Source of the DNA: an uncultured Collinsella sp.
GTDB lineage: Bacteria; Actinomycetota; Coriobacteriia; Coriobacteriales; Coriobacteriaceae
Direction: 5' to 3'
NCBI GenBank assembly: GCA_900548265.1
Contig: URKG01000011.1
Location: 6,181-70,180, forward strand
DNA length: 64,000 nucleotides
Position 1 is the stretch's first letter. Every line of letters starts with the position of its first letter. Both the position numbers and the translations under genes were made by a program. The notes under the pieces are model-generated. The model saw only the letters and a list, made by a program, of their open reading frames with translations. It was not told the origin of the DNA and ran no database searches. Positions 26,009-34,115 of this stretch are shown piece after piece.

Positions 26009-26671
26009 TTACCACCCAGCACGGTTCCATACGTCCCAAATCTGAGCCGTTGTCTGGAGCACTTCATTACCCAAATCGAGCCCCACCGCGGCCGCCATCT
26101 GCGCCAAACATTGCGCGCGAGCGAGCATTCGATCCTTGGTCTCGAGCGGACGGAACAGCGGCAGCAGCCAAAGATTCGCCAACAACGATACGGCCTCAGC
26201 CGCTTCGCGCGGGCATTTGCACGCAATGGAGCCGTCGGCGATGCCCTCCTCGATCACTGGCAAAAGACAGCCATCGGCCGACTCGTCGAACGAGCCCTGG
26301 TACTGCATCGCCAGTAGACGCGAGCTTTTTACCGGATCTGCCGCAGGATGCATGCGTGCCCATAGCTCAATTTGCGGAACGACAGACTCGGGCGCGTACA
26401 GTCGCTTGAGCTTTTGGGCTCCCGTCATATTGCCAGCACCGAGTGTCGCGCGGCGGCGCTCAACAATCGGAGCCATTGCCCGATCAAATGCGGCGTTGAA
26501 AATCTCTTCTTTGCTCTTAAAGTGATGATAGACAGCACCCTTGGTCATGCCATCGAGGCGGTCGACGATATCTTGAATGCTCGTCCCCTCATAACCCTGT
26601 GCGCAGAATAGCTCCAGCGCCGCGTCGAGAATCTTCGCGACTGTCTCCTCGGGATATTTATTACGCCCCAT
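26009..26671 (-). CDS. TetR/AcrR family regulator, probable repressor of the MFS gene
   Basis: 220 residues from ATG 26671 (MGRNKYPEETVAKILDAALE). The helix-turn-helix is textbook: LFCAQGYEGTSIQDIVDRLD, then TKGAVYHHFKSKEEIF. The C-terminal domain ends in QIWDVWNRAGW. Its gene runs into the MFS gene with two matching palindromes between them, so it most likely represses that exporter. The ribosome site (GGATGG) is weak, and the start lies 7 bp from one arm of an inverted repeat. Confidence 0.9.
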   Translation of the reverse strand: MGRNKYPEETVAKILDAALELFCAQGYEGTSIQDIVDRLDGMTKGAVYHHFKSKEEIFNAAFDRAMAPIVERRRATLGAGNMTGAQKLKRLYAPESVVPQIELWARMHPAADPVKSSRLLAMQYQGSFDESADGCLLPVIEEGIADGSIACKCPREAAEAVSLLANLWLLPLFRPLETKDRMLARAQCLAQMAAAVGLDLGNEVLQTTAQIWDVWNRAGW

Positions 26672-26678
26672 AATCTGT

Positions 26679-26734
26679 CCATCCGCAACGCAAGTCTTGT
26701 GCCTCATTGCAGTATTTTAACGTTGCGGATGGCA
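26679..26734. repeat. Inverted repeat between glnK and tetR
   Basis: CCATCCGCAACG (26679-26690) and CGTTGCGGATGG (26723-26734) are perfect 12-bp arms around 32 bp. The right arm starts 12 bp past the glnK stop and the left arm lies just before the tetR start, so it could act as an mRNA hairpin or frame the tetR promoter. Confidence 0.5.
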
Positions 26735-26745
26735 GGCGGTCGATT

Positions 26746-27084
26746 CTACACCGCGGCGGGGCCGTGTTCGCCGGTACGGATGCGGATGACTTCCTCGACC
26801 GGCTCGACCCAGATCTTGCCATCGCCGACGGCTCCGGTGCGAGCGGCGTTGCAGATGATGTCGACAATGCCATCGACGTGCTCATCGGCGCAGATAAGGG
26901 TGAACTGCACCTTAGGGATCGTGTTGACAAGCAACTCGTTGCCGCGCACGTATTCCTTCCAGCCATGCTGTGAGCCGCAGCCCTGCACCTGGTTGATAGT
27001 CATACCGCGAACATCGGCAGCAAACAGCGCGTCTTTAAGAACCTCAAGCTTCTCAGCACGAACGATCGCCGTAATTTTCTTCAT
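26746..27084 (-). CDS. glnK: PII nitrogen regulatory protein (GlnK-like) lacking Tyr51
   Basis: 112 residues. N-terminal MKKITAIVRAEKLEVLKDAL and C-terminal GDGKIWVEPVEEVIRIRTGE are PII signatures. PII trimers sense 2-oxoglutarate and ATP/ADP and plug the AmtB channel. The T-loop reads EYVRGNELLVNTIPKVQ, so residue 51, normally the modified tyrosine, is leucine. Uridylylation or adenylylation at that site is therefore not possible. amtB lies directly upstream on the same strand, 190 bp away with a long hairpin between. ATG at 27084 has AAAGAGAGGAATTTACT upstream. Confidence 0.92.
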   Translation of the reverse strand: MKKITAIVRAEKLEVLKDALFAADVRGMTINQVQGCGSQHGWKEYVRGNELLVNTIPKVQFTLICADEHVDGIVDIICNAARTGAVGDGKIWVEPVEEVIRIRTGEHGPAAV

Positions 27085-27129
27085 AGTAAATTCCTCTCTT
27101 TATCAAAGAAGTGAATTGCCATTCAATGA

Positions 27130-27236
27130 CGCGGGTTTTCCAGGTGCCCGAGATTGCCCCGAAAGAGGAGCGCCGCGTACTTCGGTACGCAAGCGACGGT
27201 TTGAGGGGCAAGGTCGGGTGCCTGGGAAAGCCGCGC
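27130..27236. repeat. Long imperfect hairpin element between amtB and glnK
   Basis: GGTTTTCCAGGTGCCCGA pairs with TCGGGTGCCTGGGAAAGCC, inside it TTGCCCC with GGGGCAA, and at the tip GCGTACTTCGGTACGC with a TTCG loop. A second partial copy of the outer arm (GGTGCGGAGCCTGGGGAAGCC) follows up to the amtB stop. It could trim or attenuate the amtB-glnK transcript. Confidence 0.6.
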
Positions 27237-27274
27237 GACGATTGAACGGCAAGGTGCGGAGCCTGGGGAAGCCG

Positions 27275-28552
27275 CTAGTCAAGTCCCGAGAACGAGGGAT
27301 ACGCGCTCTCGCCGTGTTGACTCGCGTCCAGGCCCAGCGCCTCGTCGGCCTCGTCCACGCGCAGGCTGCCGTGGAACAGCGCCTTGACCACCGCGGCGAT
27401 CACCAAGTCGAGCACCAGTACAATAGCGACCGTCACCACAATGCCCAAAATCTGCGAGATGAGCAGCGAGACATCGCCCGTGTAGAACAGGCCGCCCTTA
27501 CCGGTCCACGAGAGCTCCGGCACGCAGAACAGCCCCGTGAGCACGCCGCCCAGGATGCCACCGATGCCGTGGCAGCCAAACGCGTCGAGCGCATCGTCGT
27601 AGCCAAATTTGGTCTTAAGATGGCTGATGGCCAGGTAGCAGACGGGAGATACGATCAGGCCCATGACCAGCGCCGCCCACGGCTCGACAAAGCCCGCGCC
27701 CGGCGTGACCACCACAAGGCCCGCAACCAGACCGGTGCTGGCGCCCACCAGCGTGGGTCGACCGGTGTGCACGCGCTCGACGGCAAGCCACGAGACCATG
27801 CCCGCCGCGCTGGCCGTCACGGTATTGAGGATGGCAAGTGCCGCCACGGCGTCGGCCTTGAACTCGCTGCCGCCGTTAAAGCCAAACCAGCCAAACCAAA
27901 GCAGGCCGGCTCCCAGCGCCACAAACGGCACGTTATGCGGACGGTAGCTCACCATGCCAAAGCCGCGACGACGGCCGAGCATTAAGCAGAGAATCAGGCC
28001 CGTAAGGCCAGACGAGATGTGCACCACGTCGCCGCCGGCAAAGTCGAGCGCGCCGATGATATCGCCGATAAAGGAGCCCTCGCCGCCCCAAACCATGTGA
28101 GCAAGCGGCGCATAGACCACGAGCAGCCAAATGCCCAGGAAGACCGTCGTGGCACCGAACTTAACGCGGCCGGCCAGGCTGCCCGTGACGATAGCAGCCG
28201 TGATCATGGCAAATGCCATCTGGAAGGCGATGTTGATGATCTGAGGGTAGACGACACCGTCCGCAGCATTGCCCTCGGCCGCCTGCAGCACCTGGTTGAG
28301 CACCGGCAGGCACAGCAGCTGGTCAAGGCCTCCAATAAACGGACTCGAACCGTCGCCGCCATAGGCCAGAGACCAGCCGGCAACAATCCACAGCACACCA
28401 ACCAGACCAATGGCGCCAAAGCACATGAGCATGGTGTTGATGACATTTTTGCGCCTGGACAGGCCGCCATAGAAAAACGCCAGACCCGGTGTCATTAAAA
28501 ACACGAGCATGGTGCAGATGAGCATAAACGTTGTCGATCCCGTATCGTACAT
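27275..28552 (-). CDS. amtB: Ammonium transporter
   Basis: 425 residues from ATG 28552 (GGGAGAGCGA upstream; the frame extends 19 residues further without support). Eleven membrane segments expected. Family motifs: TPGLAFFYGGLSRRKNVINT, FAMITAAIVTGSLAGRVKF, DFAGGDVVHISSGLTGLILC and DDALDAFGCHGIGGILGGVL with the conserved pore histidines. It imports ammonium and pairs with the PII gene downstream. The operon organisation is the usual one apart from the inserted hairpin. Confidence 0.95.
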   Translation of the reverse strand: MYDTGSTTFMLICTMLVFLMTPGLAFFYGGLSRRKNVINTMLMCFGAIGLVGVLWIVAGWSLAYGGDGSSPFIGGLDQLLCLPVLNQVLQAAEGNAADGVVYPQIINIAFQMAFAMITAAIVTGSLAGRVKFGATTVFLGIWLLVVYAPLAHMVWGGEGSFIGDIIGALDFAGGDVVHISSGLTGLILCLMLGRRRGFGMVSYRPHNVPFVALGAGLLWFGWFGFNGGSEFKADAVAALAILNTVTASAAGMVSWLAVERVHTGRPTLVGASTGLVAGLVVVTPGAGFVEPWAALVMGLIVSPVCYLAISHLKTKFGYDDALDAFGCHGIGGILGGVLTGLFCVPELSWTGKGGLFYTGDVSLLISQILGIVVTVAIVLVLDLVIAAVVKALFHGSLRVDEADEALGLDASQHGESAYPSFSGLD

Positions 28553-28750
28553 TCGCTCTCCCTTGGTCGCATGAACGTTGTCGGCGCCCATAATGCGGCC
28601 GAGGGGCAACTGGTGTAGACCAGATACGGCGTTGTTAAACGCGGCGTTGTCGAATGGAAACGGCGCCGCAATCTTGGAAACGGCGCGGCAACGGACGCGA
28701 AACGAACGGGAAATACGCGAGCAAGGAAGCCGTGAGCGCGCCCGTCCCGG

Positions 28751-29770
28751 CTAGTGGCGGAACAGCTCGCGGGCTCGGTCGCGGAGATTAGTTGCTCGAA
28801 TGACGCCTTCGTAGCGATTGATGCGCAGACGCGGGAAGGCGTTAAAGAAGCGTAGGTCGCGGCGGCTGAGCGACACGCTTGGCACCGGACGGCTCATGCG
28901 CTTGCCGGCAAGGCGACGACTGAGCGACGGACGCGGCATGTTCGGCGCGGCATCGGCCACGCGGCGGGCGGCAAGCGCCAGGCCGCGAGCACCATCCGCG
29001 ATAAACGTCGGCATCGAAGCCTTCTCGCGCAGGGCATCGAGCGCGGCGTCACCCAGCTCGGCCAGCCACGCGTTAACGGCACGGCTACGGATGTGCGTCT
29101 GTGCCACCGAGTCAATCGTAGAATCGGGAATACGTTCGAGCATTGAGTCCGAGGCATCGGCAAGCGACTCATTGATGCGGTCGGCAAGGTCGGCCCGGAC
29201 GCGCTCCAGCTGATCGGACAGACGCCGCCAGCTCGCCAGCGAGCACAACGCGTCGACCATCATCGCGACCGCGACGATAAAGGCGGACAGCCGCACAATC
29301 AGCACCGGCAGATGACCAAGCAGCCCCAGCAATGCCGGCTCCACTAAACGGCAAATGCACAGCGCACCCAGGCCAAACGCGCATGCCCAGTACAGGCAGA
29401 TGCGTCCGTGCAAGTTAAACGGCAGGTGCGAGTAATCCCAAAAGCGAGCGCCCGTTGTTTTTTCCAACAGCACGCCTACGCTGTACTCAATCACGCTGCA
29501 TACGAGCGCTGCAGCGACAAACTGGCTCGACGCGTCAGGAATTCCGCGCAACAGCAGCCAGCAGGCAATGCCGCCCGCGCCATAGATGGGGCAACACGGT
29601 CCCAGCAAAAAGCCGCTGTTGGCAAAGCGTCCGTGGTTGAGCATGGCGCAGACCGTCGATTCCCATGCCCAGCCGCAAAACCCGTAGAAGGCGAACGAGA
29701 GCACCAGTGCCGAAAGCGGACAGGCGGCAAGCGTCGCGCCGTCAAATGCCATGTCGATCGCGGTCCCCAC
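28751..29770 (-). CDS. CmpB-type putative membrane transporter (ABC_trans_CmpB)
   Basis: 339 residues from GTG 29770, with GAGAGG seven bases upstream and only 3 bp after the HD gene. The first ~200 residues hold five to six membrane segments with FYGFCGWAWESTVCAMLNHG, NSGFLLGPCCPIYGAGG and GARFWDYSHLPFNLHGRICL. These are signatures of the family often labelled 'putative ABC transporter permease', which usually lacks any ABC partner. The C-terminal ~130 residues are soluble, basic and Arg-rich. Function unknown. Confidence 0.85.
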   Translation of the reverse strand: MGTAIDMAFDGATLAACPLSALVLSFAFYGFCGWAWESTVCAMLNHGRFANSGFLLGPCCPIYGAGGIACWLLLRGIPDASSQFVAAALVCSVIEYSVGVLLEKTTGARFWDYSHLPFNLHGRICLYWACAFGLGALCICRLVEPALLGLLGHLPVLIVRLSAFIVAVAMMVDALCSLASWRRLSDQLERVRADLADRINESLADASDSMLERIPDSTIDSVAQTHIRSRAVNAWLAELGDAALDALREKASMPTFIADGARGLALAARRVADAAPNMPRPSLSRRLAGKRMSRPVPSVSLSRRDLRFFNAFPRLRINRYEGVIRATNLRDRARELFRH

Positions 29771-29773
29771 CGT

Positions 29774-30331
29774 CTACCCTCTCCTCTTTTCACTCGAATC
29801 TTTGCTCGAGCCGTCGCTCGAGCCCTCGCTCAAATCGTTCGCGTCGTCTTTGCGCGGCAGGCGGCCGGCGACCGTCTCGCGCAGAGCACACCATTTATCC
29901 GCCAGGCACACAATCCAAGCCTCACGACACGTCGGCGGCACCGGCACCAGCGGAAACATATGCCGCACGATAATATTCCGTTCGCGCGACGTCAGCTCAA
30001 AATCTTCCTCCGCGCGCGCTAGGGCAAAAAACGGGTGGCGAAAGCCATGCAGCCGATGGCTTGGGTCGGGATCGTGCCAATCGTAGAGAAAGTAATCGTG
30101 TAACAAGGCTCCGCGCAGCAGCGAGGCACGGTCGATCGAAACACCGACGCGGCCCAGGCGCTCGGCAAAGGACAGGCTCGTCCGCGCTACCGAAGTCACA
30201 TGTGCATAGACCGTCACGTCGCCATGCTGGATAAACTCGCGCGTCAGGTCCAAGCGGCCCGCCTGGGCGAGCTGGCGGGCGGCATCGTCGACCTCGTGCG
30301 CGATTTTCTCGGCACGAACGGCATCGGACAT
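29774..30331 (-). CDS. HD-domain phosphohydrolase
   Basis: 185 residues from ATG 30331 (GGAAGGAGGCAGC upstream). The HD core: VTVYAHVTSVARTSLSFAER, then LLRGALLHDYFLYDWHD with the HD pair, RHPFFALARAEEDF and LADKWCAL. This resembles the small HDIG hydrolases of Firmicutes and Coriobacteria. The substrate is unknown. Translation is probably coupled to the CmpB-type gene 3 bp downstream. Confidence 0.88.
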   Translation of the reverse strand: MSDAVRAEKIAHEVDDAARQLAQAGRLDLTREFIQHGDVTVYAHVTSVARTSLSFAERLGRVGVSIDRASLLRGALLHDYFLYDWHDPDPSHRLHGFRHPFFALARAEEDFELTSRERNIIVRHMFPLVPVPPTCREAWIVCLADKWCALRETVAGRLPRKDDANDLSEGSSDGSSKDSSEKRRG

Positions 30332-30558
30332 GCTGCCTCCTTCCAGCGGCTCACGGCGGCAAGCCACGGCCTGCACGTATTGAAAAAATCATCATCGAAT
30401 CTATCAGTATGGCATCGGACAAAACGTTTTGCCCCACCAGTTGGCGAATTACCGCGCCGCCGTCACATATCAAACGCCAAAATGTGCGAGACTGTCTTGT
30501 GCAATTGTGTCGGCCGAGGGAGCGCCGGCACTCGATTCGCATGGAGTAACCCACAACG

Positions 30559-32340
30559 ATGCTGCTTACGCAAACGACAACGCCCGAGGACGTCAAGGCT
30601 CTTAATCGTGCCGAGCTCCCGCAGCTCTGCGACGAGATTCGCCACGCCATCCTCGAAAGCTCCGCCGCCGTCGGCGGGCACGTTGCCCCCAACCTGGGCG
30701 TCGTTGAGCTTACGGTCGCGCTCCATCGCGTGTTTAACTCCCCTATCGACAAGATTCTCTTTGACGTTTCGCACCAGACCTACGCCCACAAGGCGCTGAC
30801 TGGGCGCGCGTATACCTATATCGATCCGAAGCGCTTTGGCGAGGCCTCTGGCTTTGCCAATCCCGACGAGTCCGAGCACGACCTGTTCGCCATGGGCCAT
30901 ACCTCCACGTCGGTGAGCCTGGGCTGCGGCCTGGCGCACGCTCGTGACCTGGCGGGCGATGCGTACAACGTCATCACCATCATTGGCGACGGCTCGCTTT
31001 CGGGCGGCCTGGCGTTTGAGGGCTTCAACAATGCCGCCGAACTCGACAGCAACCTGATCATCATCGTCAACGATAACGACCAGTCCATCGCCGAGAACCA
31101 CGGTGGCCTCTATCGCAATCTGGCCGAGCTGCGCGCCAGCAACGGCACCTGTGAGCGCAACGTTTTCCGCGCGATGGGACTCGACTACCGTTATTTGGAC
31201 GCCGGCAACGACGTGTTGGCCCTAGTCGACGCGCTGCAGGAACTGCGCAATATCGATCATCCCATCGTGCTGCACGTCTCCACCGCCAAGGGCAAGGGCT
31301 TTGAGCCAGCCCAAAACGACCCCGAGCGCTGGCACCACGTGGGTCCGTTTGACATGGCGACCGGGCGCAAGCTCTGCCCGGGCCATCCGAGCGAGCCTGC
31401 GCCGCGCACCTACGCCGACATTACGGGCGAGGCGCTCAGCGCCGCCATCGAGCGCGATCCGCAGGTCGTGGGCATCACGGCCGCCACACCCTACATCATG
31501 GGCTTTACACCCGAGCTTCGCGCCGCCGCCGGCAAACAGTTCGTCGATGTGGGCATTGCCGAGGAGCACGCCGTGACCTTTGCCACCGCGCTTGCGCGCT
31601 CGGGCGCCAAGCCAGTCTTTGGTGTGTACGGCACGTTTTTGCAGCGCGCCTACGACGAGCTGTGGCACGACCTGTGCCTCAACGACGCCCCCGCAACCAT
31701 CCTGGTGTTTGGTGCGTCGATCTTTGGCACCACGTCCGAGACGCACCTTTCGTTCTTTGATATTTCCATGCTGGGCGCTCTTCCCAACATGCGCTACTTG
31801 GCGCCGGTCTGCATGGAGGAATACCTGTCCATGCTGAGCTGGTCGCTCGACCACCGCGAGCATCCCGTGGCGATTCGTGTACCTGGTATTGGCCTGGTGA
31901 GCCGTCCCGATCTGGCGCCTGCCGAGGACACCGACTATAGCGCCGTTCGCTACAACGTGGTGCGTCAGGGCCGCGATGTGGCCGTGCTTGCGCTCGGCGA
32001 CTTCTTTGAGTTGGGCGAGCGCGTGGCAAACCGCTTGGCCGCCGAGTACGGCATCGAGGCCACGCTCGTCAACCCGCGCTTTGCAACCGAGCTCGACCGC
32101 GAGTTCCTCAACAGCCTTGCCGCCGAGCATCGCGTTGTCGTCACCCTCGAGGACGGCGTCTTGGACGGCGGCTGGGGTGAGCGTGTGGCATGTTATCTGG
32201 CATGCACGCCGTTGCGCACGCGCACCTTCGGCATCGCCAAGGGCTTCCCCGACCGCTACGACCCCAACGAACTGCTCGCTCAAAACGGCATGACGGTCGA
32301 GAACATGGCCGCCGAAGCCGCAAGACTACTCAACGAGTAA
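30559..32340 (+). CDS. 1-Deoxy-D-xylulose-5-phosphate synthase-like protein
   Basis: 593 residues. The thiamine-diphosphate domain has SSAAVGGHVAPNLGVVELTV, then IIGDGSLSGGLAFEGFNNAA. The pyrimidine-domain glutamate lies in VDVGIAEEHAVTFATALARS, and the C-terminal domain follows (EDGVLDGGWGERVACYL). DXS makes the first intermediate of the MEP isoprenoid pathway. The protein is shorter than typical DXS (620-640) and has EEHAV where most have EQHAV, so it may be a divergent second paralog or a transketolase-like relative. ATG at 30559 has GGAGTAACCCACAACG upstream. A strong terminator follows. Confidence 0.8.
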   Translation: MLLTQTTTPEDVKALNRAELPQLCDEIRHAILESSAAVGGHVAPNLGVVELTVALHRVFNSPIDKILFDVSHQTYAHKALTGRAYTYIDPKRFGEASGFANPDESEHDLFAMGHTSTSVSLGCGLAHARDLAGDAYNVITIIGDGSLSGGLAFEGFNNAAELDSNLIIIVNDNDQSIAENHGGLYRNLAELRASNGTCERNVFRAMGLDYRYLDAGNDVLALVDALQELRNIDHPIVLHVSTAKGKGFEPAQNDPERWHHVGPFDMATGRKLCPGHPSEPAPRTYADITGEALSAAIERDPQVVGITAATPYIMGFTPELRAAAGKQFVDVGIAEEHAVTFATALARSGAKPVFGVYGTFLQRAYDELWHDLCLNDAPATILVFGASIFGTTSETHLSFFDISMLGALPNMRYLAPVCMEEYLSMLSWSLDHREHPVAIRVPGIGLVSRPDLAPAEDTDYSAVRYNVVRQGRDVAVLALGDFFELGERVANRLAAEYGIEATLVNPRFATELDREFLNSLAAEHRVVVTLEDGVLDGGWGERVACYLACTPLRTRTFGIAKGFPDRYDPNELLAQNGMTVENMAAEAARLLNE

Positions 32341-32341
32341 G

Positions 32342-32381
32342 AAAACCTCCGCAAGGGAAGCATCCCTGCGGAGGTTTTTGT
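32342..32381 (+). terminator. Rho-independent terminator after the DXS-like gene
   Basis: AAAACCTCCGCAAGGG pairs with CCCTGCGGAGGTTTT around GAAGCAT (one bulged base), then G and TTTT. Confidence 0.85.
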
Positions 32382-32397
32382 TTTCGCGACGCGATTA

Positions 32398-32614
32398 TCT
32401 CAATCTGTAACATCCAGGGCCCGAATTCCCGTCTAACTGTTACAGATCGAGACAAGACGTCGTAGTCCCCGACGTTTGTCTCAATCTGTAACAGATAGAG
32501 ACCTTTTGTCCGTCCAGATGTTACAGATCGAGACATTCGAATTCCCCTGAAGAGCAAATCTCGATCTGTAACAGTTGCTCGGCAAAAACGGCTGCAGATG
32601 TTACAGATTGAGAC
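32398..32614. repeat. Array of six alternating 15-16-bp motifs, 40-41 bp apart
   Basis: TCTCAATCTGTAACA and its complement TGTTACAGATCGAGAC alternate: 32398 (+), 32438 (-), 32478 (+), 32519 (-), 32558 (+), 32599 (-). The like-oriented copies are exactly 80 bp apart. The 24-26 bp between motifs are unrelated to one another. It fills the gap between two convergent genes. There is a lone partial copy (ATCTCAATCTGT) at 53482. Confidence 0.85.
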
Positions 32615-32615
32615 G

Positions 32616-32643
32616 AACCGCCAAAGTGTCCCCTTTGTGGTGG
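32616..32643. repeat. CTGTCCC-type palindrome, ACCGCC arms (family D)
   Basis: AACCGCCAAAG TGTCCC CTTTGTGGTGGTT, ending at the stop of the alcohol dehydrogenase gene. Same CAAAG...TGTCCC...CTTTG core as families A-C. Confidence 0.6.
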
Positions 32644-33846
32644 TTAGCGGTAGCTTAGCTTGAGAATTTCGACGACGTCGGGGTCGGTCAGCGTCACGGG
32701 GTCGTGGCTGAACAGGACGCCGTTGGTCGTCAGAGCGTTGTGCGCGATGGCCGGCAGCTCTTCGACCGTAATCCCCCACTCACTCATGGCGAGGTCGGCC
32801 ACATGGCAAGCCTCCATCAGGCGCGTGAGCTCAATCACAAAATCGTGCGGATCATCCGCGGCGGCATTGCCCATCAGACGCGCCATGTCGATATAGCGCT
32901 CTGGTGCAACACCGTGATCGATCATCCACGTGTGGTAGGCACGGGCGATCATGATGAGGCCGGCGCCGTGCGGCAGGTCGTGATGATGCGCGCTCATGCC
33001 ATGTTCAAGACCATGCGAGCCCGTGGTGCCCGAGGCATCCATGGCATAGCCGCCGAGCGTGTTGGCAAACGCAAGGCTCGAGCGCGCCTCCAGGTCATCG
33101 CCATTATTGATGCACGTAGGCAGCGCCGCGGCGGCTCGGCGGATGCCTTCGCGGCAAACCATGTCACCCATGGGCGTGTTGGTATTTGAGATGTAGCACT
33201 CAACGCAATGGAACAGAGCGTCGAATCCCTGATAGGCGGTCAGACGCGCCGGGACGCTCACCATGAGCTCGGGATCAACGATCGAAAGTACCGGGAACAG
33301 GCGCTGATCGCCCAGGCGAAGCTTCTCGTCATTGTCCTCGCAGGACAGGACACCGCCCGCATCGACCTCGGAGCCGGTACCCGCCGTGGTGGTTACGCAA
33401 ACAAGCGGCAGCGGATCGTTGGGGATCGGCAGGCCGAGCGCAGTACCGCCATTCACAAAATCCCAGATGTCACCAAGGCATTCGTTACCCTCGGCATCGG
33501 TATGCGGGTTGGCCGCCACCGCGCAGATGCCCTTGCTGCCGTCCATGACCGAGCCGCCGCCGAGCGCCAGGACAAAGTCGCAGCCATGGGTGCGCGCCAT
33601 CCAGCCACCCGCATTGACGGTCTCGCGCAGGGGATTGGGCTCAATGCGATCGAACAGCTCATGCGCCACGCCGGCGCGTTCGAGCTCGGCCTCCACGCGT
33701 CTCAAGTATCCAAAGCGCTTGGCCGAGTTGGCGCCGGTCGTAACGATGAGCGCTTTGGTGCCGGGCAGCTTCTGCGTGCCCAGCTCGCCCAACTTGCCCG
33801 CGCCAAACAGCACCTTGGTCGGTGCGAAAAACGAATAACCGTTCAT
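32644..33846 (-). CDS. Iron-containing alcohol dehydrogenase
   Basis: 400 residues. NAD(P)-binding GGGSVMDGSKGICAVA, CVTTTAGTGSEVD, then the metal-binding HGLEHGMSAHHHDLPHGAGL of family III alcohol dehydrogenases. The C-terminal part (TTNGVLFSHDPVTLTDPDVV) resembles BDH-type butanol dehydrogenases. It most likely reduces an aldehyde during fermentation; the substrate is unknown. ATG at 33846 with AAGGAGATCGCGT upstream. Monocistronic. Confidence 0.92.
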   Translation of the reverse strand: MNGYSFFAPTKVLFGAGKLGELGTQKLPGTKALIVTTGANSAKRFGYLRRVEAELERAGVAHELFDRIEPNPLRETVNAGGWMARTHGCDFVLALGGGSVMDGSKGICAVAANPHTDAEGNECLGDIWDFVNGGTALGLPIPNDPLPLVCVTTTAGTGSEVDAGGVLSCEDNDEKLRLGDQRLFPVLSIVDPELMVSVPARLTAYQGFDALFHCVECYISNTNTPMGDMVCREGIRRAAAALPTCINNGDDLEARSSLAFANTLGGYAMDASGTTGSHGLEHGMSAHHHDLPHGAGLIMIARAYHTWMIDHGVAPERYIDMARLMGNAAADDPHDFVIELTRLMEACHVADLAMSEWGITVEELPAIAHNALTTNGVLFSHDPVTLTDPDVVEILKLSYR

Positions 33847-33951
33847 ACGCGATCTCCTTACTCATATATGTGTCGCGTTGCCGCCATTATAGCGACCGCC
33901 GCGAGCGGCCACGCCGTCCGCAAAACGCTATCTCAGCTGTAATAATCGACG

Positions 33952-34001
33952 TTTGTCCAGATAAAACCTGCCAAAATAAACCTGTCCCTTTTTGGTAGGT
34001 A
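33952..34001 (+). repeat. Dispersed CTGTCCC-type hairpin repeat, copy 3 (family A)
   Basis: TTTGTCCAGATAAAACCTGC, CAAAATAAACCTGTCCC, TTTTTGGTAGGT. It lies about 40 bp upstream of the ABC transporter promoter. Confidence 0.8.
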
Positions 34002-34042
34002 GAATAACCCATAAGACAAGTATGTTTCTGAGTTATTTCGTG

Positions 34043-34072
34043 TTGACCCATTTGAGCGCGATAGGGTATAAC
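34043..34072 (+). promoter_or_regulatory. Promoter of the amino acid ABC transporter operon
   Basis: TTGACC (34043-34048), 18 bp, TATAAC (34067-34072). The start of transcription would be near 34079, about 37 nt before the solute-binding protein ATG. Confidence 0.6.
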
Positions 34073-34115
34073 TCTACTCAACCGCTAGGGATTTTATTGA
34101 GAAAGGTGTTCTACC

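Noticed and set aside
27130..27236. The amtB-glnK hairpin as a plain terminator
   Set aside because: The stem is long, interrupted and lacks a T-run on the minus strand.
32398..32614. The alternating motif array as a CRISPR array
   Set aside because: The repeats are too short (16 bp) and alternate in orientation, which CRISPR repeats do not.
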